Assembly (NCBI RefSeq): GCF_014203855.1
Contig: NZ_JACHJV010000004.1
Coordinates: 1 to 64,000 of the forward strand
Source of the DNA: Kitasatospora kifunensis
GTDB lineage: Bacteria > Actinomycetota > Actinomycetes > Streptomycetales > Streptomycetaceae
DNA: 64,000 bases
Direction: 5' to 3'
Each line of letters begins with the position of its first letter. Position 1 is the stretch's first letter. Both the position numbers and the translations under genes were made by a program. This document shows, in pieces, positions 8,408 through 15,614 of this stretch. A model generated the notes under the pieces. That model had not been told where the DNA came from. It ran no database searches and saw only the letters and a list, made by a program, of their open reading frames with translations.

Positions 8408-8442
8408 CGCCCGACGGTCCCGAAGCCCGGGACCGTCGGGCG
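8408..8442 (+). terminator. 15-bp perfect hairpin
   Basis: CGCCCGACGGTCCCG and its exact complement flank a 5-base loop, starting 6 bases after the stop codon at 8402. It may end or attenuate transcripts from P1. Confidence 0.6.
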
Positions 8443-8462
8443 CCACCGGCCGAACCGCGTCG

Positions 8463-8522
8463 CCCGGGCGCCGGCGGGACGGGAATCCCCCGCGCGCCCG
8501 GGTCGAACCGAAGAACCTCAAC
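8463..8522 (+). promoter_or_regulatory. CGGGAAT hairpin leader L3
   Basis: CCCGGGCGC (8463-8471) pairs with GCGCCCGGG (8494-8502) with ACGGGAATCC in the apical part. The tail ACCGAAGAACCTCAAC is at 8507-8522 and AGGAG precedes the ATG 8540. Confidence 0.65.
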
Positions 8523-8539
8523 CCACCAGGAGAACCATC

Positions 8540-9322
8540 ATGTTGATCGCCAAGGCCGTGTGCCGGGAGCTGGAGCTGGCCGTCTGCGACGGGCCCGTTG
8601 TCCGTCTCAGGGAAGGGGTCGACCCGGTTGTGGCGGATGGTGTCCACAGGGTCCTCACCCGCTCCGGCGCCTGCTGGAGCTTCCGGCAGCGGGCCTACGT
8701 CTTCGCCGACCTGTACCCCTCGGGTCGGGCGGCGGAGCTGGTCGAGCGGATCGTCGCCCGCCGGTGCGCGGTGCCCCGGCCCGACCGCGGAGTGGTGTCC
8801 TGCCCGCAGTCGATTGCCGAACTCCTCTGGAGCGAGATCCCGCACGGGGAGGGCATGGAGGCGTTGGAGCCGTCCGCTGGGCACGGAGTCCTCGCGGCGG
8901 AAGGCGCGGCTCGCGGGTGGGTCATGGACTGCTACGAGATCGACGGCGACCGGGCGGCGGACATCACGCGTGCCGGGATCGCCCGCACCGTCGGCACTGC
9001 GGACTTCCTGACCATCGAGGCCCGCGCGGAGTACGACGCCGTGGTCATGTATCCGCCCCACCGGCGAAACGTGGCCGTCGAACACATCCTGCACGCCCAC
9101 CGCTTCCTGCGCCCGGGCGGAGTCTTGGGGGCGCTGGTCTCGATCGGCATCGAGAACACCGCCGGGCCCGCCGGGCGGAAGTTCCAGGAGCTGCTGAAGT
9201 GCAGCAGCTACATCCACGTCCTGGACGACCACGACTTCGAGGACGGCTACCTCCTGTCGCCGACCGGTCTGCGGCTGCGGGCGCAGCTGCTGTACCTCTA
9301 CGCCGACGACGCGCAGGGCTGA
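8540..9322 (+). CDS. SAM-dependent methyltransferase-like protein
   Basis: The 260-residue protein has a class I methyltransferase core: motif I LEPSAGHGVLA at about residues 114-124, an acidic second-strand end (YEID) at 132-135, and MYPPHR at about 172-177 where DNA adenine and related methylases have NPPF or DPPY. The loss of the first Asn/Asp argues against ordinary N6-adenine methylation, so the substrate is open; an inactive decoy is possible. The C-terminal part has a long hydrophobic strand-helix and a DDHDFEDG loop. The start follows AGGAG by 7-8 bases within leader L3. It belongs to the array of small plasmid genes. Confidence 0.65.
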   Translation: MLIAKAVCRELELAVCDGPVVRLREGVDPVVADGVHRVLTRSGACWSFRQRAYVFADLYPSGRAAELVERIVARRCAVPRPDRGVVSCPQSIAELLWSEIPHGEGMEALEPSAGHGVLAAEGAARGWVMDCYEIDGDRAADITRAGIARTVGTADFLTIEARAEYDAVVMYPPHRRNVAVEHILHAHRFLRPGGVLGALVSIGIENTAGPAGRKFQELLKCSSYIHVLDDHDFEDGYLLSPTGLRLRAQLLYLYADDAQG

Positions 9323-9331
9323 GTACCACCG

Positions 9332-9399
9332 GGGGGAGCGGGCGGGAATCCCGCTCCCCCGGCCGGGCACGGCCGCCACCGACACCGAAGAACCTCAAC
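9332..9399 (+). promoter_or_regulatory. CGGGAAT hairpin leader L4
   Basis: This is the cleanest copy: GGGGGAGCGGG (9332-9342) and CCCGCTCCCCC (9350-9360) pair perfectly over 11 bp around the 7-base loop CGGGAAT. The tail ACCGAAGAACCTCAAC is at 9384-9399, then AGGAG and the ATG 9415. Confidence 0.75.
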
Positions 9400-9414
9400 A
9401 ACCAGGAGAAGACC

Positions 9415-9777
9415 ATGACGAAGCACGCCCCGCCCGCCTCGTCGCCCGGAACCGGAGACGGCACCGCGCAGCCGGCGCCGCCGAACCCCACCCCGAGCCG
9501 CGGACGAACGACGGGCCCGAACATCCGAAGCTTCCTCGACCTCTCCACGGGCCACCTCACCCCGGAAGTCCGGGCCGACCTTGATGACTACGAGGACGTG
9601 GTGGCCTACAGGACGACCTACGGGTGGCTGCTGTACGCCTCCGAGGACCCCGAGGGCGAGTGGCCCCCGGAGCTGCTCCCCATCGTCAGGCTCGCCCGCG
9701 ACCACGGCTGCGAGTACGTCCTGTTCGACGCCGACGCGCCGGTGGTCGACGCGCTCCCCGTCTTCGACGCGAAGTAG
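9415..9777 (+). CDS. DUF5983-like small acidic protein
   Basis: The 120-residue protein has a Pro/Thr-rich N terminus (about 35 residues) and then a compact domain with SFLDLSTGHLTPE, a YGWLLY strand and EYVLFDADAP near the end. This pattern resembles the DUF5983 family of plasmid and mobile-element proteins, whose function is not known. The match is by memory of the pattern, not a search. The start follows AGGAG in leader L4. It lies in the accessory array. Confidence 0.65.
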   Translation: MTKHAPPASSPGTGDGTAQPAPPNPTPSRGRTTGPNIRSFLDLSTGHLTPEVRADLDDYEDVVAYRTTYGWLLYASEDPEGEWPPELLPIVRLARDHGCEYVLFDADAPVVDALPVFDAK

Positions 9778-9802
9778 CGGGCCCTACGACGGCCGGCGGG
9801 GG

Positions 9803-9955
9803 AGCCGGATGGGGATTCCCGCCCGGCTGCCCGGCCGCCACCGCCTGTGCCCGTTCGCGGCCGGACTGAACTGCCGCTCAGCGAGGGACCGCACCCCGCG
9901 TTCACCTGGGCACCGCAGTCCGGCCAACCGCCCCCGATCTACCACCGAGAGGAAC
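9803..9955 (+). promoter_or_regulatory. variant leader L5
   Basis: AGCCGG (9803-9808) and CCGGCT (9823-9828) enclose GGGGATTCCC, the reverse complement of the usual GGGAATCCC. A shortened tail, ACCGAGAGGAACC, lies at 9943-9955 before the GTG 9961. It is the weakest member of the family, and 115 bases separate its two parts. Confidence 0.4.
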
Positions 9956-9960
9956 CACCG

Positions 9961-10329
9961 GTGAACACCAACGACTCGACCGCCGCGCACACGCTCACCG
10001 CGACCAGCGCGAACGACTTCGTCACCCTCGCCGCCACGATCACCGGATGCCAGCTGTACACCCTCGCCCGCCATTGGACGGCCAACGAGCCGACCCCCGC
10101 CGCGCAGTGCCGCGCGTGGGACCTCACCGGCGACACGCAGGCGGCCCACCTGTGGGACACCACCCGGGACCGGATCCTCTCCCGCGTGTACTGGACAGCG
10201 CCGATCAGCGACGGCATGACGGCCATGTCCACGGCGGCGCTCGCCGTCGCCGCCCGCCAGCAGCTGACCGCCGAGGAGTACGCCGCGCTGGTCGGGCCGT
10301 GGGAGCTGCTCGCGGGCCCGATCGGCTGA
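9961..10329 (+). CDS. small unknown array protein
   Basis: The 122-residue protein is Ala- and Thr-rich and probably helical (TPAAQCRAWDLTGD, ALAVAARQQLTAEEYAAL). GTG 9961 is the start, with GAGAGGAA 7 bases upstream. No membrane segment or recognised family. It has the high G/C third positions of its neighbours and sits in the array after variant leader L5. Confidence 0.6.
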   Translation: MNTNDSTAAHTLTATSANDFVTLAATITGCQLYTLARHWTANEPTPAAQCRAWDLTGDTQAAHLWDTTRDRILSRVYWTAPISDGMTAMSTAALAVAARQQLTAEEYAALVGPWELLAGPIG

Positions 10330-10465
10330 CCGGCAGGCCGGTCTCCCGGGTGAAGCGCCCGGGACCGGCCGCCGTCGCCACCCCTGAACTCCCGCGCGGG
10401 AGGGCAACCCCGCGCGGACCCCGGCCTAACCCGGGCCGGGCCCACCAAGAAGGAACCACCCCGCC
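10330..10465. other. leader without the CGGGAAT loop
   Basis: The gap before the next gene has two short hairpins (TCCCGGG/CCCGGGA near 10342-10362 and a CCGCGCGG-type stem near 10387-10412) but neither the CGGGAAT loop nor the ACCGA...CTCAAC tail. It is the one clear exception in the array. Confidence 0.45.
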
Positions 10466-11203
10466 ATGACGATCACCACCGACACCGCCGCCGAGCGGGC
10501 CGTGCGCGACCTGGCCGCCGGGCTCGCCCGCCAGAGCATCCTTGCCCGCGTGTCCACCAGCGGCTCCACCGCCCTGGTCGAGGTCGAGATCACTACCGAA
10601 GACGAGTACGAGGTCCTGTCGCTGGCACCCCACGGCGCCGACCGTATCCGCTGGACCACCTGCACCGCCTACGGCGACATCAACGGCCAGGGCGAGTGGG
10701 ACATCATCCCCGCCTCCCGCGTGCCATTGCTCGGCAGCTTCCTCCACCACCGCGCCGTCGCGGACCGCATCCGCCTTGAACTCGACCGCTGGAACGCGCG
10801 GCCCGGTCGCCCCGACCCCGGCACGATCGAGCAGCTGATCGGCGACGAGGTCAGCACCTGGGCCGGGTGGAGCATCGTTGTCACCCACGCCTATGCGCAG
10901 GCCATCGTGGACGGTCACGCCGGCGCCGACAGCACTCCCGAGGACCTGGCGTCCATCCACCCGCACCTGACCACCGACTACAACCTGGAGGCCGAGGAGT
11001 GGAACGGGGCGATCTGCATCCTGCGCCAGCTCGCCGACGGCCGGGTGGCGGAGGACGACGAGGACCACGAGCCCGGCACCGTCCTGGTGATCACCCCCCT
11101 CGCCAAGCGGTTCGGCCCTGACGCCGTGTCGCGGCTGCGCACCGCGTTCGGCGGCGACCTGACGGCCGCCGCCACCGCGTTCATCAACCGCAGCCCCCAG
11201 TAG
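10466..11203 (+). CDS. unknown array protein
   Basis: The 245-residue acidic protein has an N-terminal alpha-beta segment with VEVEITTEDEYEVLSLAPHG, a middle helical part and a C-terminal stretch LVITPLAKRFGPDAV. No motif was recognised. GAAGGAA lies 8 bases before the ATG. A perfect 16-bp terminator follows 1 base after the stop codon, so the first transcription unit of the array probably ends here. Confidence 0.65.
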   Translation: MTITTDTAAERAVRDLAAGLARQSILARVSTSGSTALVEVEITTEDEYEVLSLAPHGADRIRWTTCTAYGDINGQGEWDIIPASRVPLLGSFLHHRAVADRIRLELDRWNARPGRPDPGTIEQLIGDEVSTWAGWSIVVTHAYAQAIVDGHAGADSTPEDLASIHPHLTTDYNLEAEEWNGAICILRQLADGRVAEDDEDHEPGTVLVITPLAKRFGPDAVSRLRTAFGGDLTAAATAFINRSPQ

Positions 11204-11204
11204 C

Positions 11205-11251
11205 CCGGGCCGGTGGCCGCACGGGGCAATCTCGCGCGGCCACCGGCCCGG
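11205..11251 (+). terminator. perfect 16-bp hairpin terminator
   Basis: Arms at 11205-11220 and 11236-11251 (CCGGGCCGGTGGCCGC and its complement) are perfect. It lies directly after the stop at 11203 and before promoter P2. Confidence 0.75.
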
Positions 11252-11329
11252 TGCCTTCGGCGGCCGGCGGGGGAGCCCGGGCCGAGGCGGAAAGGGGCCG
11301 GTTGAACTGGACTTTCGCAGCAGCAGGAG

Positions 11330-11366
11330 TTGACTCCCAGCATGAAACTTGAGAGTATTAGACATG
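11330..11366 (+). promoter_or_regulatory. array promoter P2
   Basis: TTGACT (11330-11335), 17 bases and GAGTAT (11353-11358), followed by the shared TTGAGAGTATTAGACATG block. The ATG at 11364 opens a 28-codon mini-ORF whose TGA overlaps the start of the next gene. Confidence 0.65.
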
Positions 11367-11450
11367 TTGGAAGGGGTTGGGAATCCTCCCCGACACCGGC
11401 CCCGGGCCACACCGAAATCACCTCAGCAACCCGAAGGATCAAACCGATGA
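11364..11450 (+). CDS. possible 28-residue leader peptide
   Basis: The ATG at the end of the conserved promoter block starts a 28-codon frame that ends in TGA at 11448-11450, overlapping the ATG of the next gene (ATGA). If the transcript starts at or just before this ATG, the peptide would be translated leaderless and coupled to the gene. Its first half is encoded by leader hairpin L7, so translation would melt the hairpin. Only the geometry supports it; the peptide itself matches nothing I know. Confidence 0.3.
   Translation: MLEGVGNPPRHRPRATPKSPQQPEGSNR
11373..11430 (+). promoter_or_regulatory. CGGGAAT-type leader L7
   Basis: GGGG (11373-11376) and CCCC (11388-11391) enclose TTGGGAATCCT, a variant with T for the leading C. 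The tail ACCGAAATCACCTCAGCAAC is at 11411-11430, with GAAGGA before the ATG 11447. Confidence 0.55.
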
Positions 11451-12187
11451 CCAGCACGACCCGACTCGACAGCCTCGCGGAGGCGGCGGAGGCCGCCCCG
11501 TTCGCTAACATCGCCATGCTCGGCGGCCCCAGCGGCGCCGGACGCCACCTCTACCAGGTGCTGCACACCGCTGAGCTCAACCCGTCGCTCTGCATCATCG
11601 ACGGCGTCTCCACCCTGACGGTGGCAGTGCAGGGTGGCGAGGTCTGGATCACCGGCCGGGGTCGGACCCTCGCCCATCCCCGCCGCGACCACACCGGGTG
11701 GATCGCCACCCTGCACACCAACGAGCGCGACCCGGCAGACCGCCAGGCCATCGTGATCTACGAGGGAGCCCCGGAGACCGGCCTCACCTCCGACACCGCC
11801 GCGTGCGCGGGTGCGGCTGGCGCACTGGTCGCCATCGCCCGCCACCTCCGTACCACCACCGTCAGCGCCCGCATCAAGACTGCTCTGCTGGCCGAGCGCG
11901 GAATCACCGCCAACGAGGGCGTCGACCACGACGCACTGACCGTTGACCTGCCCGCCGGTGGCGCGCTGTGGATCGACAACGGGGACGCCACCCTGGACTA
12001 CCAGGCGGAGGACTACTACGGCGTCGAGATCTGGTACTACCCCGAGGATCCGTCCGAGGGCGGTGGCCGCCGGATGCTGGAGGCGGTCAAGGAAGGGCAC
12101 CGGGGCCTGGCCGGGTCCCGCGCGGACCTGCCCGCCGTGCTCGACACCGTTGAGAACGCCGTCCGCACCGGCGTTCTGACGCTCTGA
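11447..12187 (+). CDS. unknown array protein
   Basis: The 246-residue protein has a glycine-rich N-terminal stretch AMLGGPSGAGRHLYQVL (about residues 22-38) that faintly recalls a nucleotide loop but lacks the Walker Lys. It continues with strand-rich segments (VQGGEVWITGRG, VDLPAGGALWIDNG) and a final acidic helix. No family was recognised. GAAGGA lies 11 bases before the ATG; the overlap with the 28-codon mini-ORF may replace a stronger site. Confidence 0.6.
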   Translation: MTSTTRLDSLAEAAEAAPFANIAMLGGPSGAGRHLYQVLHTAELNPSLCIIDGVSTLTVAVQGGEVWITGRGRTLAHPRRDHTGWIATLHTNERDPADRQAIVIYEGAPETGLTSDTAACAGAAGALVAIARHLRTTTVSARIKTALLAERGITANEGVDHDALTVDLPAGGALWIDNGDATLDYQAEDYYGVEIWYYPEDPSEGGGRRMLEAVKEGHRGLAGSRADLPAVLDTVENAVRTGVLTL

Positions 12188-12254
12188 CCAGCCGCACCCA
12201 CGATGCGGCTCCAGGACCTTGTGCAGCGGCACTAGGCAGGCGCCATTTTCATCT

Positions 12255-12352
12255 GGGTACGGGATGAGAATCCCGTACCCACGGGCCCCGAGGACGGATG
12301 GAGGCGGGAATCTCCGCCCGTCCTCGGGGCCAGGTCACCGAGGCACCTCAAC
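12255..12352 (+). promoter_or_regulatory. double hairpin leader L8
   Basis: Two hairpins in tandem: GGGTACGGGA/TCCCGTACCC (12255-12280) and a longer one with a perfect 14-bp base (12284-12297 with 12318-12331) topped by GGAG-GCGGGAAT-CTCC. The tail ACCGAGGCACCTCAAC at 12337-12352 leads into AAGGAG and the ATG 12366. Confidence 0.7.
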
Positions 12353-12365
12353 AAGGAGCACGAAC

Positions 12366-13142
12366 ATGAGCAACGTCCCGACCACCCTGCTGTACAGCAT
12401 CGGAGTGCCCGAGACCACCAATGAGACGGACGGGGGCGAGACGGCGGAGGCCGTTGTGACCCGCGCCCTCGCGGAGTGGGGCATCACCGCCCACGACGAC
12501 GAGGAGAGCATGATCGGCGGCGACCGGAATTCCTGGCTCGTCGTCGCGCACGACCAGGGCAACCCGGCCTTCCCCAGCATGCTCGACGGCGACCCCTACG
12601 TCGTGGTCTTCCTCTACAGCGAGGACGAGGACGAGATCACCGTCGACCGCGCGCCGCGCCCCGGCGATGTCTGGCACGTGGCCGTGGGCGACGGCACCGG
12701 CAGGGAGTGCACCCTCCCGCCCCGCCCTGCCGAGCAGCTCGGCGCATGCATCGAAGACATCGCCGAGTGGGTCACCGCGCCGCGGACGTCGCTGGAGGCG
12801 CTGGTCGATCTCCAGGACCTGCGCGGTCGGTTCGAGGACGGCTACACCCCCGAGAACATTCGGTCCACCTTTGGGCGCATCCAGGAGGCGGGTGGCCCGC
12901 TGCTGGTCTGCGTGTGGGACTACGCCGACGAGGACGGCTTCGGCGGCAACTCCCAGTTCTACTCCGAGGACGAGAACGGCACCCTCTTCGAGGTCCAGCT
13001 CGAAATCCACCAGTGGCTCAGCGGGAAGCGGGGGATGCCCGCCCCGCTGGAGACCTGGACCTGCGCGCCCATCGCCGAGCCGATCGAGAGCGCCATCACC
13101 GACGGCTTCCACAACCACGCCCGGGCCGACCTGACCGGCTGA
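12366..13142 (+). CDS. acidic unknown array protein
   Basis: The 258-residue protein is strongly acidic (many Asp and Glu, for example YSEDEDEITVD and YADEDGFGGN), a feature seen in DNA-mimic inhibitors, though that role is not shown. It has mixed strands and helices and no membrane segment. AAGGAG is 8 bases upstream of the ATG. No family was recognised. It lies between leader L8 and a 19-bp hairpin. Confidence 0.65.
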   Translation: MSNVPTTLLYSIGVPETTNETDGGETAEAVVTRALAEWGITAHDDEESMIGGDRNSWLVVAHDQGNPAFPSMLDGDPYVVVFLYSEDEDEITVDRAPRPGDVWHVAVGDGTGRECTLPPRPAEQLGACIEDIAEWVTAPRTSLEALVDLQDLRGRFEDGYTPENIRSTFGRIQEAGGPLLVCVWDYADEDGFGGNSQFYSEDENGTLFEVQLEIHQWLSGKRGMPAPLETWTCAPIAEPIESAITDGFHNHARADLTG

Positions 13143-13153
13143 CCGGCATCACC

Positions 13154-13194
13154 CCGGAGGGGGCCGGGCGGGAATCCCGCCCGGCCCCCTCCGG
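13154..13194 (+). terminator. 19-bp perfect hairpin with AAT loop
   Basis: Arms at 13154-13172 and 13176-13194 pair perfectly around AAT, and the apex reads CGGGAATCCCG. It shares the loop word of the leaders but sits behind a gene and before promoter P3, so it may act as a terminator and hints that the leader hairpins share its origin. Confidence 0.65.
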
Positions 13195-13236
13195 CGTCCG
13201 GCCACCACGCCGAGGTATCCCAAGCGGCGCCGGCGG

Positions 13237-13274
13237 TTGACGCCAAACCCATATAGTTGAGAGTATTAGACATG
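13237..13274 (+). promoter_or_regulatory. array promoter P3
   Basis: TTGACG (13237-13242), an 18-base gap and GAGTAT (13261-13266), then the shared block ending in ATG at 13272. The spacer is one base longer than in P1, P2 and P4. Confidence 0.6.
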
Positions 13275-13280
13275 TTGATG

Positions 13281-13344
13281 GAGGGGGCGGGAATCCCCCT
13301 CGATCGACAGGCCCGCACGCGGGCAACACCGACTGCACCTCAAC
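13281..13344 (+). promoter_or_regulatory. CGGGAAT hairpin leader L10
   Basis: GAGGGGG (13281-13287) and CCCCCTC (13295-13301) pair perfectly around the 7-base loop CGGGAAT. The tail ACCGACTGCACCTCAAC is at 13328-13344, before the ATG 13366. Confidence 0.7.
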
Positions 13345-13365
13345 GAACGAACGGAACGATCACCC

Positions 13366-14010
13366 ATGGACTTCTCCTACCTCCGCACCGAGAACGGCAC
13401 CCCGAGGCTGGTCACCCCGCGCGCGGCCCTGGACGAGATCAACGCCGGGATGATGGACAAAGCGGTCAAGCGGACCATCCGGGAGATGTCCGCCGCCCGC
13501 GGCGCCGCCCACATCAAGTACCGCGACGGCCGCACGGTGCACCTCCGCCCGCTCGCGCCGGAGGAACTCGCCCGCCACCTCGCCGACCTCACCCACCTCC
13601 GCACCGAGAACGGCATCCCCGCCCTGGTGTCCACCACCGAGGCTCAGGCCGAGTTCCGGGAGGCGATGCTCGACCGGGTCACCGTCCGGGCGCACGTCCG
13701 CAAGATCGAGGGCAACGAGGGCGGCTACGACATCACGTACACCGACGACCGCCACGTCACGCTCCGCCCGGCCACCCCCGAGGAGACCGGGCAGCCCGCG
13801 GCCCCGGCGATGGAGTACCGCACCCTCAAGGGCGCGAAGATCGGCGACACCCTTACCCTCTGGACCCGCGGCGGCAAGAAGGGCCCCGACGGCAGCAAGA
13901 TCACCGTCACCATCGCGGGAGCCTCCGGAGGGTGGTACGTCACCAGCGTCGAACGGCCCACGCCTTGGTTCCTCGGCGGCACCGCCTCCAAGTACTGGAT
14001 CGTCGGCTGA
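13366..14010 (+). CDS. array protein with internal duplication
   Basis: The 214-residue protein contains two copies of a module of about 68 residues: residues 5-69 and 76-143 both start LRTENG and end in V-LRP-(L/A)-(A/T)-PEE, with a central helix and paired strands between. The last 65 residues are a different domain with GAKIGDTLTLWTRGGKKG and a Trp-rich end. No family was recognised. GGAACG is the only, weak, ribosome-site candidate before the ATG 13366. It is the first gene after promoter P3. Confidence 0.65.
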   Translation: MDFSYLRTENGTPRLVTPRAALDEINAGMMDKAVKRTIREMSAARGAAHIKYRDGRTVHLRPLAPEELARHLADLTHLRTENGIPALVSTTEAQAEFREAMLDRVTVRAHVRKIEGNEGGYDITYTDDRHVTLRPATPEETGQPAAPAMEYRTLKGAKIGDTLTLWTRGGKKGPDGSKITVTIAGASGGWYVTSVERPTPWFLGGTASKYWIVG

Positions 14011-14123
14011 CGAAGACGGCACATCCAGGCCGGACAGTGCGGTGGGAGCGGGCAGGCTCCGTTTCCGTCGCACCGTCCGGCCCTCGGCCTTCCGGACGCC
14101 CCCGGCGGCCCGACCGGTGCCGG

Positions 14124-14168
14124 GCCCGCGCCGCCGGCCGAGCCGCAGAATCGGCCGGCGGCGCGGGC
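14124..14168 (+). terminator. 18-bp perfect hairpin
   Basis: Arms at 14124-14141 and 14151-14168 (GCCCGCGCCGCCGGCCGA and complement) flank a 9-base loop, about 115 bases after the stop at 14010. Confidence 0.6.
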
Positions 14169-14228
14169 GCCTGGTCGGCGAGGCGCAGGGCATCCTGTTC
14201 CGATCGGCCCCGCAGCCGGCATGGAGAA

Positions 14229-14298
14229 GGCCCGGCGGGGCGCACGAGTGCGCGGGAATCCCGCCGGGCCGAAGGTCCGGCCACCGATGGCCCTCAAC
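14229..14298 (+). promoter_or_regulatory. CGGGAAT leader L11
   Basis: GGCCCGGCGGG (14229-14239) and CCCGCCGGGCC (14260-14270) pair perfectly; a small inner hairpin (GCGCA/TGCGC) precedes the GGGAAT word. The tail ACCGATGGCCCTCAAC is at 14283-14298. Confidence 0.6.
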
Positions 14299-14357
14299 AG
14301 ACCCAAAACCGAACCGGCACCATCGTATCCACAGGACCGACCACCAGGAGCACCCCC

Positions 14358-15011
14358 GTGAAGACCGACAACGGCCGCCGGCTCGCAAACCGCGAAGAGC
14401 TGGTCGAGCACAGCGGCTACAGCCTGCCCTTCATCAACCAGCTGTGGCGCGACCGGGCGACCAACGGGCACCCCGAAGCGCGTGTGGTCGACGGAGTGAT
14501 GCACTGGGACATCGAGCAGTGGGACAAGTGGTTCGAGGGGTACCGCAAGGAGCACCAATCCGAACGCGACCTGTCCCGCGTCAACCGCGACGGCGACCCG
14601 AGCGAACTGCTCCCGCCGGCGAAGCAGGCCCGGGTGCTCGGCGTCGACCCGGCCCGGATCACCCAGTACGAGCAGAACCCTCCGCCGCACTGGCCCGCCC
14701 CGGCCGAGACCGTGGAACTGCCCACCCGCACCCGCAACCTCCGCACCAGGCAGCAGCTCTGGGACTGGGTCGACAACCCGAAGAGCGGCTTCGGTACGAC
14801 TGGCGGACACGCAACCTGGCGGAAGGGTACGGTCCTGGCGAAGAAGACGAAGGCCCCCGACCCGCGCATCGCGCTGGCCGCCGCCGCGCTGGCCGAACTG
14901 CCCGAGAAGAAGCCCGGAGAGGTGGCCGTCATCCTGTCCGAGCGCCACGGCCAGGCCGTGAACACCTGGAAGAGCATCATCACGAAGGCCCGCAAGCAGC
15001 CCACCCAGTAG
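14358..15011 (+). CDS. putative DNA-binding protein, HTH type
   Basis: The 217-residue basic protein begins with a segment (residues 8-60: ANREELVEHSGYSLPFINQL) that reads as a helix-turn-helix or excisionase-like wing, followed by a second HTH-like stretch near 92-105 (AKQARVLGVDPARITQY). The C-terminal 50 residues are Lys/Ala-rich. GTG 14358 is the start, with AGGAG 8 bases upstream. It may regulate the array or act in DNA processing; that is inference. A perfect 21-bp terminator follows. Confidence 0.6.
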   Translation: MKTDNGRRLANREELVEHSGYSLPFINQLWRDRATNGHPEARVVDGVMHWDIEQWDKWFEGYRKEHQSERDLSRVNRDGDPSELLPPAKQARVLGVDPARITQYEQNPPPHWPAPAETVELPTRTRNLRTRQQLWDWVDNPKSGFGTTGGHATWRKGTVLAKKTKAPDPRIALAAAALAELPEKKPGEVAVILSERHGQAVNTWKSIITKARKQPTQ

Positions 15012-15019
15012 GCCCGCCG

Positions 15020-15067
15020 ACGGTGAACGGCCGGCGCACCCCACCCGGTGCGCCGGCCGTTCACCGT
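15020..15067 (+). terminator. perfect 21-bp hairpin terminator
   Basis: Arms at 15020-15040 and 15047-15067 are exact complements (start ACGGTGAACG) with a 6-base loop, 8 bases after the stop at 15011. It ends the array. Confidence 0.8.
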
Positions 15068-15499
15068 TCCGGCTGCCGCTCTGCCCGGGGAGCCCAGGAA
15101 GCAGCCTTCCGGCAGGCCGCCGACATCTCCCGGTCACAGACGCGGGGGCTCCGCCACCCGCACCCCCGGCCCTCTCTCGGAGGGGGCCGGGGGATGCGCG
15201 GTCGTGTGCGGCCCGGTGGGTGGAACAGGGTGGTGGGGGTCGGGGGACTCCCTCCCCGGCCGGGCCCCCGAAGGGGATCACAGCCCGCGCCGGGCCGCCA
15301 GGCCAAGCCGCCTCCGGCGGTCGCGCAAGCGCGAGCCTGGCCCCCCGACACGGCCCAAGATCGGCTACGCCTGCCCGACCGAGGAGGGAGCCCCCCGACC
15401 GGCCCGGGGTGCGGCAGCCGCCGGGGGAGTGAGGGTCTACGGCACCCAAAAGTCCCTTCAAAAATGCCCCTGACCTGCGGCTTTGCAGTGCCGCTGGGG
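15068..15499. other. intergenic stretch before promoter P4
   Basis: The 432 bases contain no gene I can support. A 10-bp hairpin (15163-15172 with 15184-15193) is present. The last 60 bases resemble the DNA before promoter P1. Confidence 0.4.
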
Positions 15500-15536
15500 T
15501 TGACCTGAACCCAAAAACTTGAGAGTATTAGACATG
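15500..15536 (+). promoter_or_regulatory. array promoter P4
   Basis: TTGACC (15500-15505), 17 bases and GAGTAT (15523-15528), then the shared block ending in ATG at 15534. That ATG is in frame with the methyltransferase, so a longer leaderless protein is possible. Confidence 0.65.
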
Positions 15537-15542
15537 TCGGAA

Positions 15543-15597
15543 GGGGGCGGGAATCCTCCCCCGGCACCGGGCCCCGGCCCACACCGAGAACTCCAAC
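15543..15597 (+). promoter_or_regulatory. CGGGAAT hairpin leader L12
   Basis: GGGGG (15543-15547) and CCCCC (15558-15562) enclose CGGGAATCCT; the tail ACCGAGAACTCCAAC is at 15583-15597. It is nearly identical to L1. Confidence 0.65.
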
Positions 15598-15614
15598 GAT
15601 CAAGGACGGTCACC

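Larger units (their letters stand above)
14011..14357. other. intergenic stretch with two hairpins and leader L11
   Basis: The stretch has no gene. It holds an 11-bp stem with one mismatch (14030-14040 with 14070-14080), an 18-bp perfect hairpin (14124-14168) and leader L11 (14229-14298). The 60 bases between L11 and the GTG 14358 are unusually AT-richer. Confidence 0.5.

Noticed and set aside
7431..15600. Array of repeats as a CRISPR
   Set aside because: The repeated leaders are 300-1,000 bases apart, vary in stem sequence and each precedes a gene; there are no regular spacers or cas genes.
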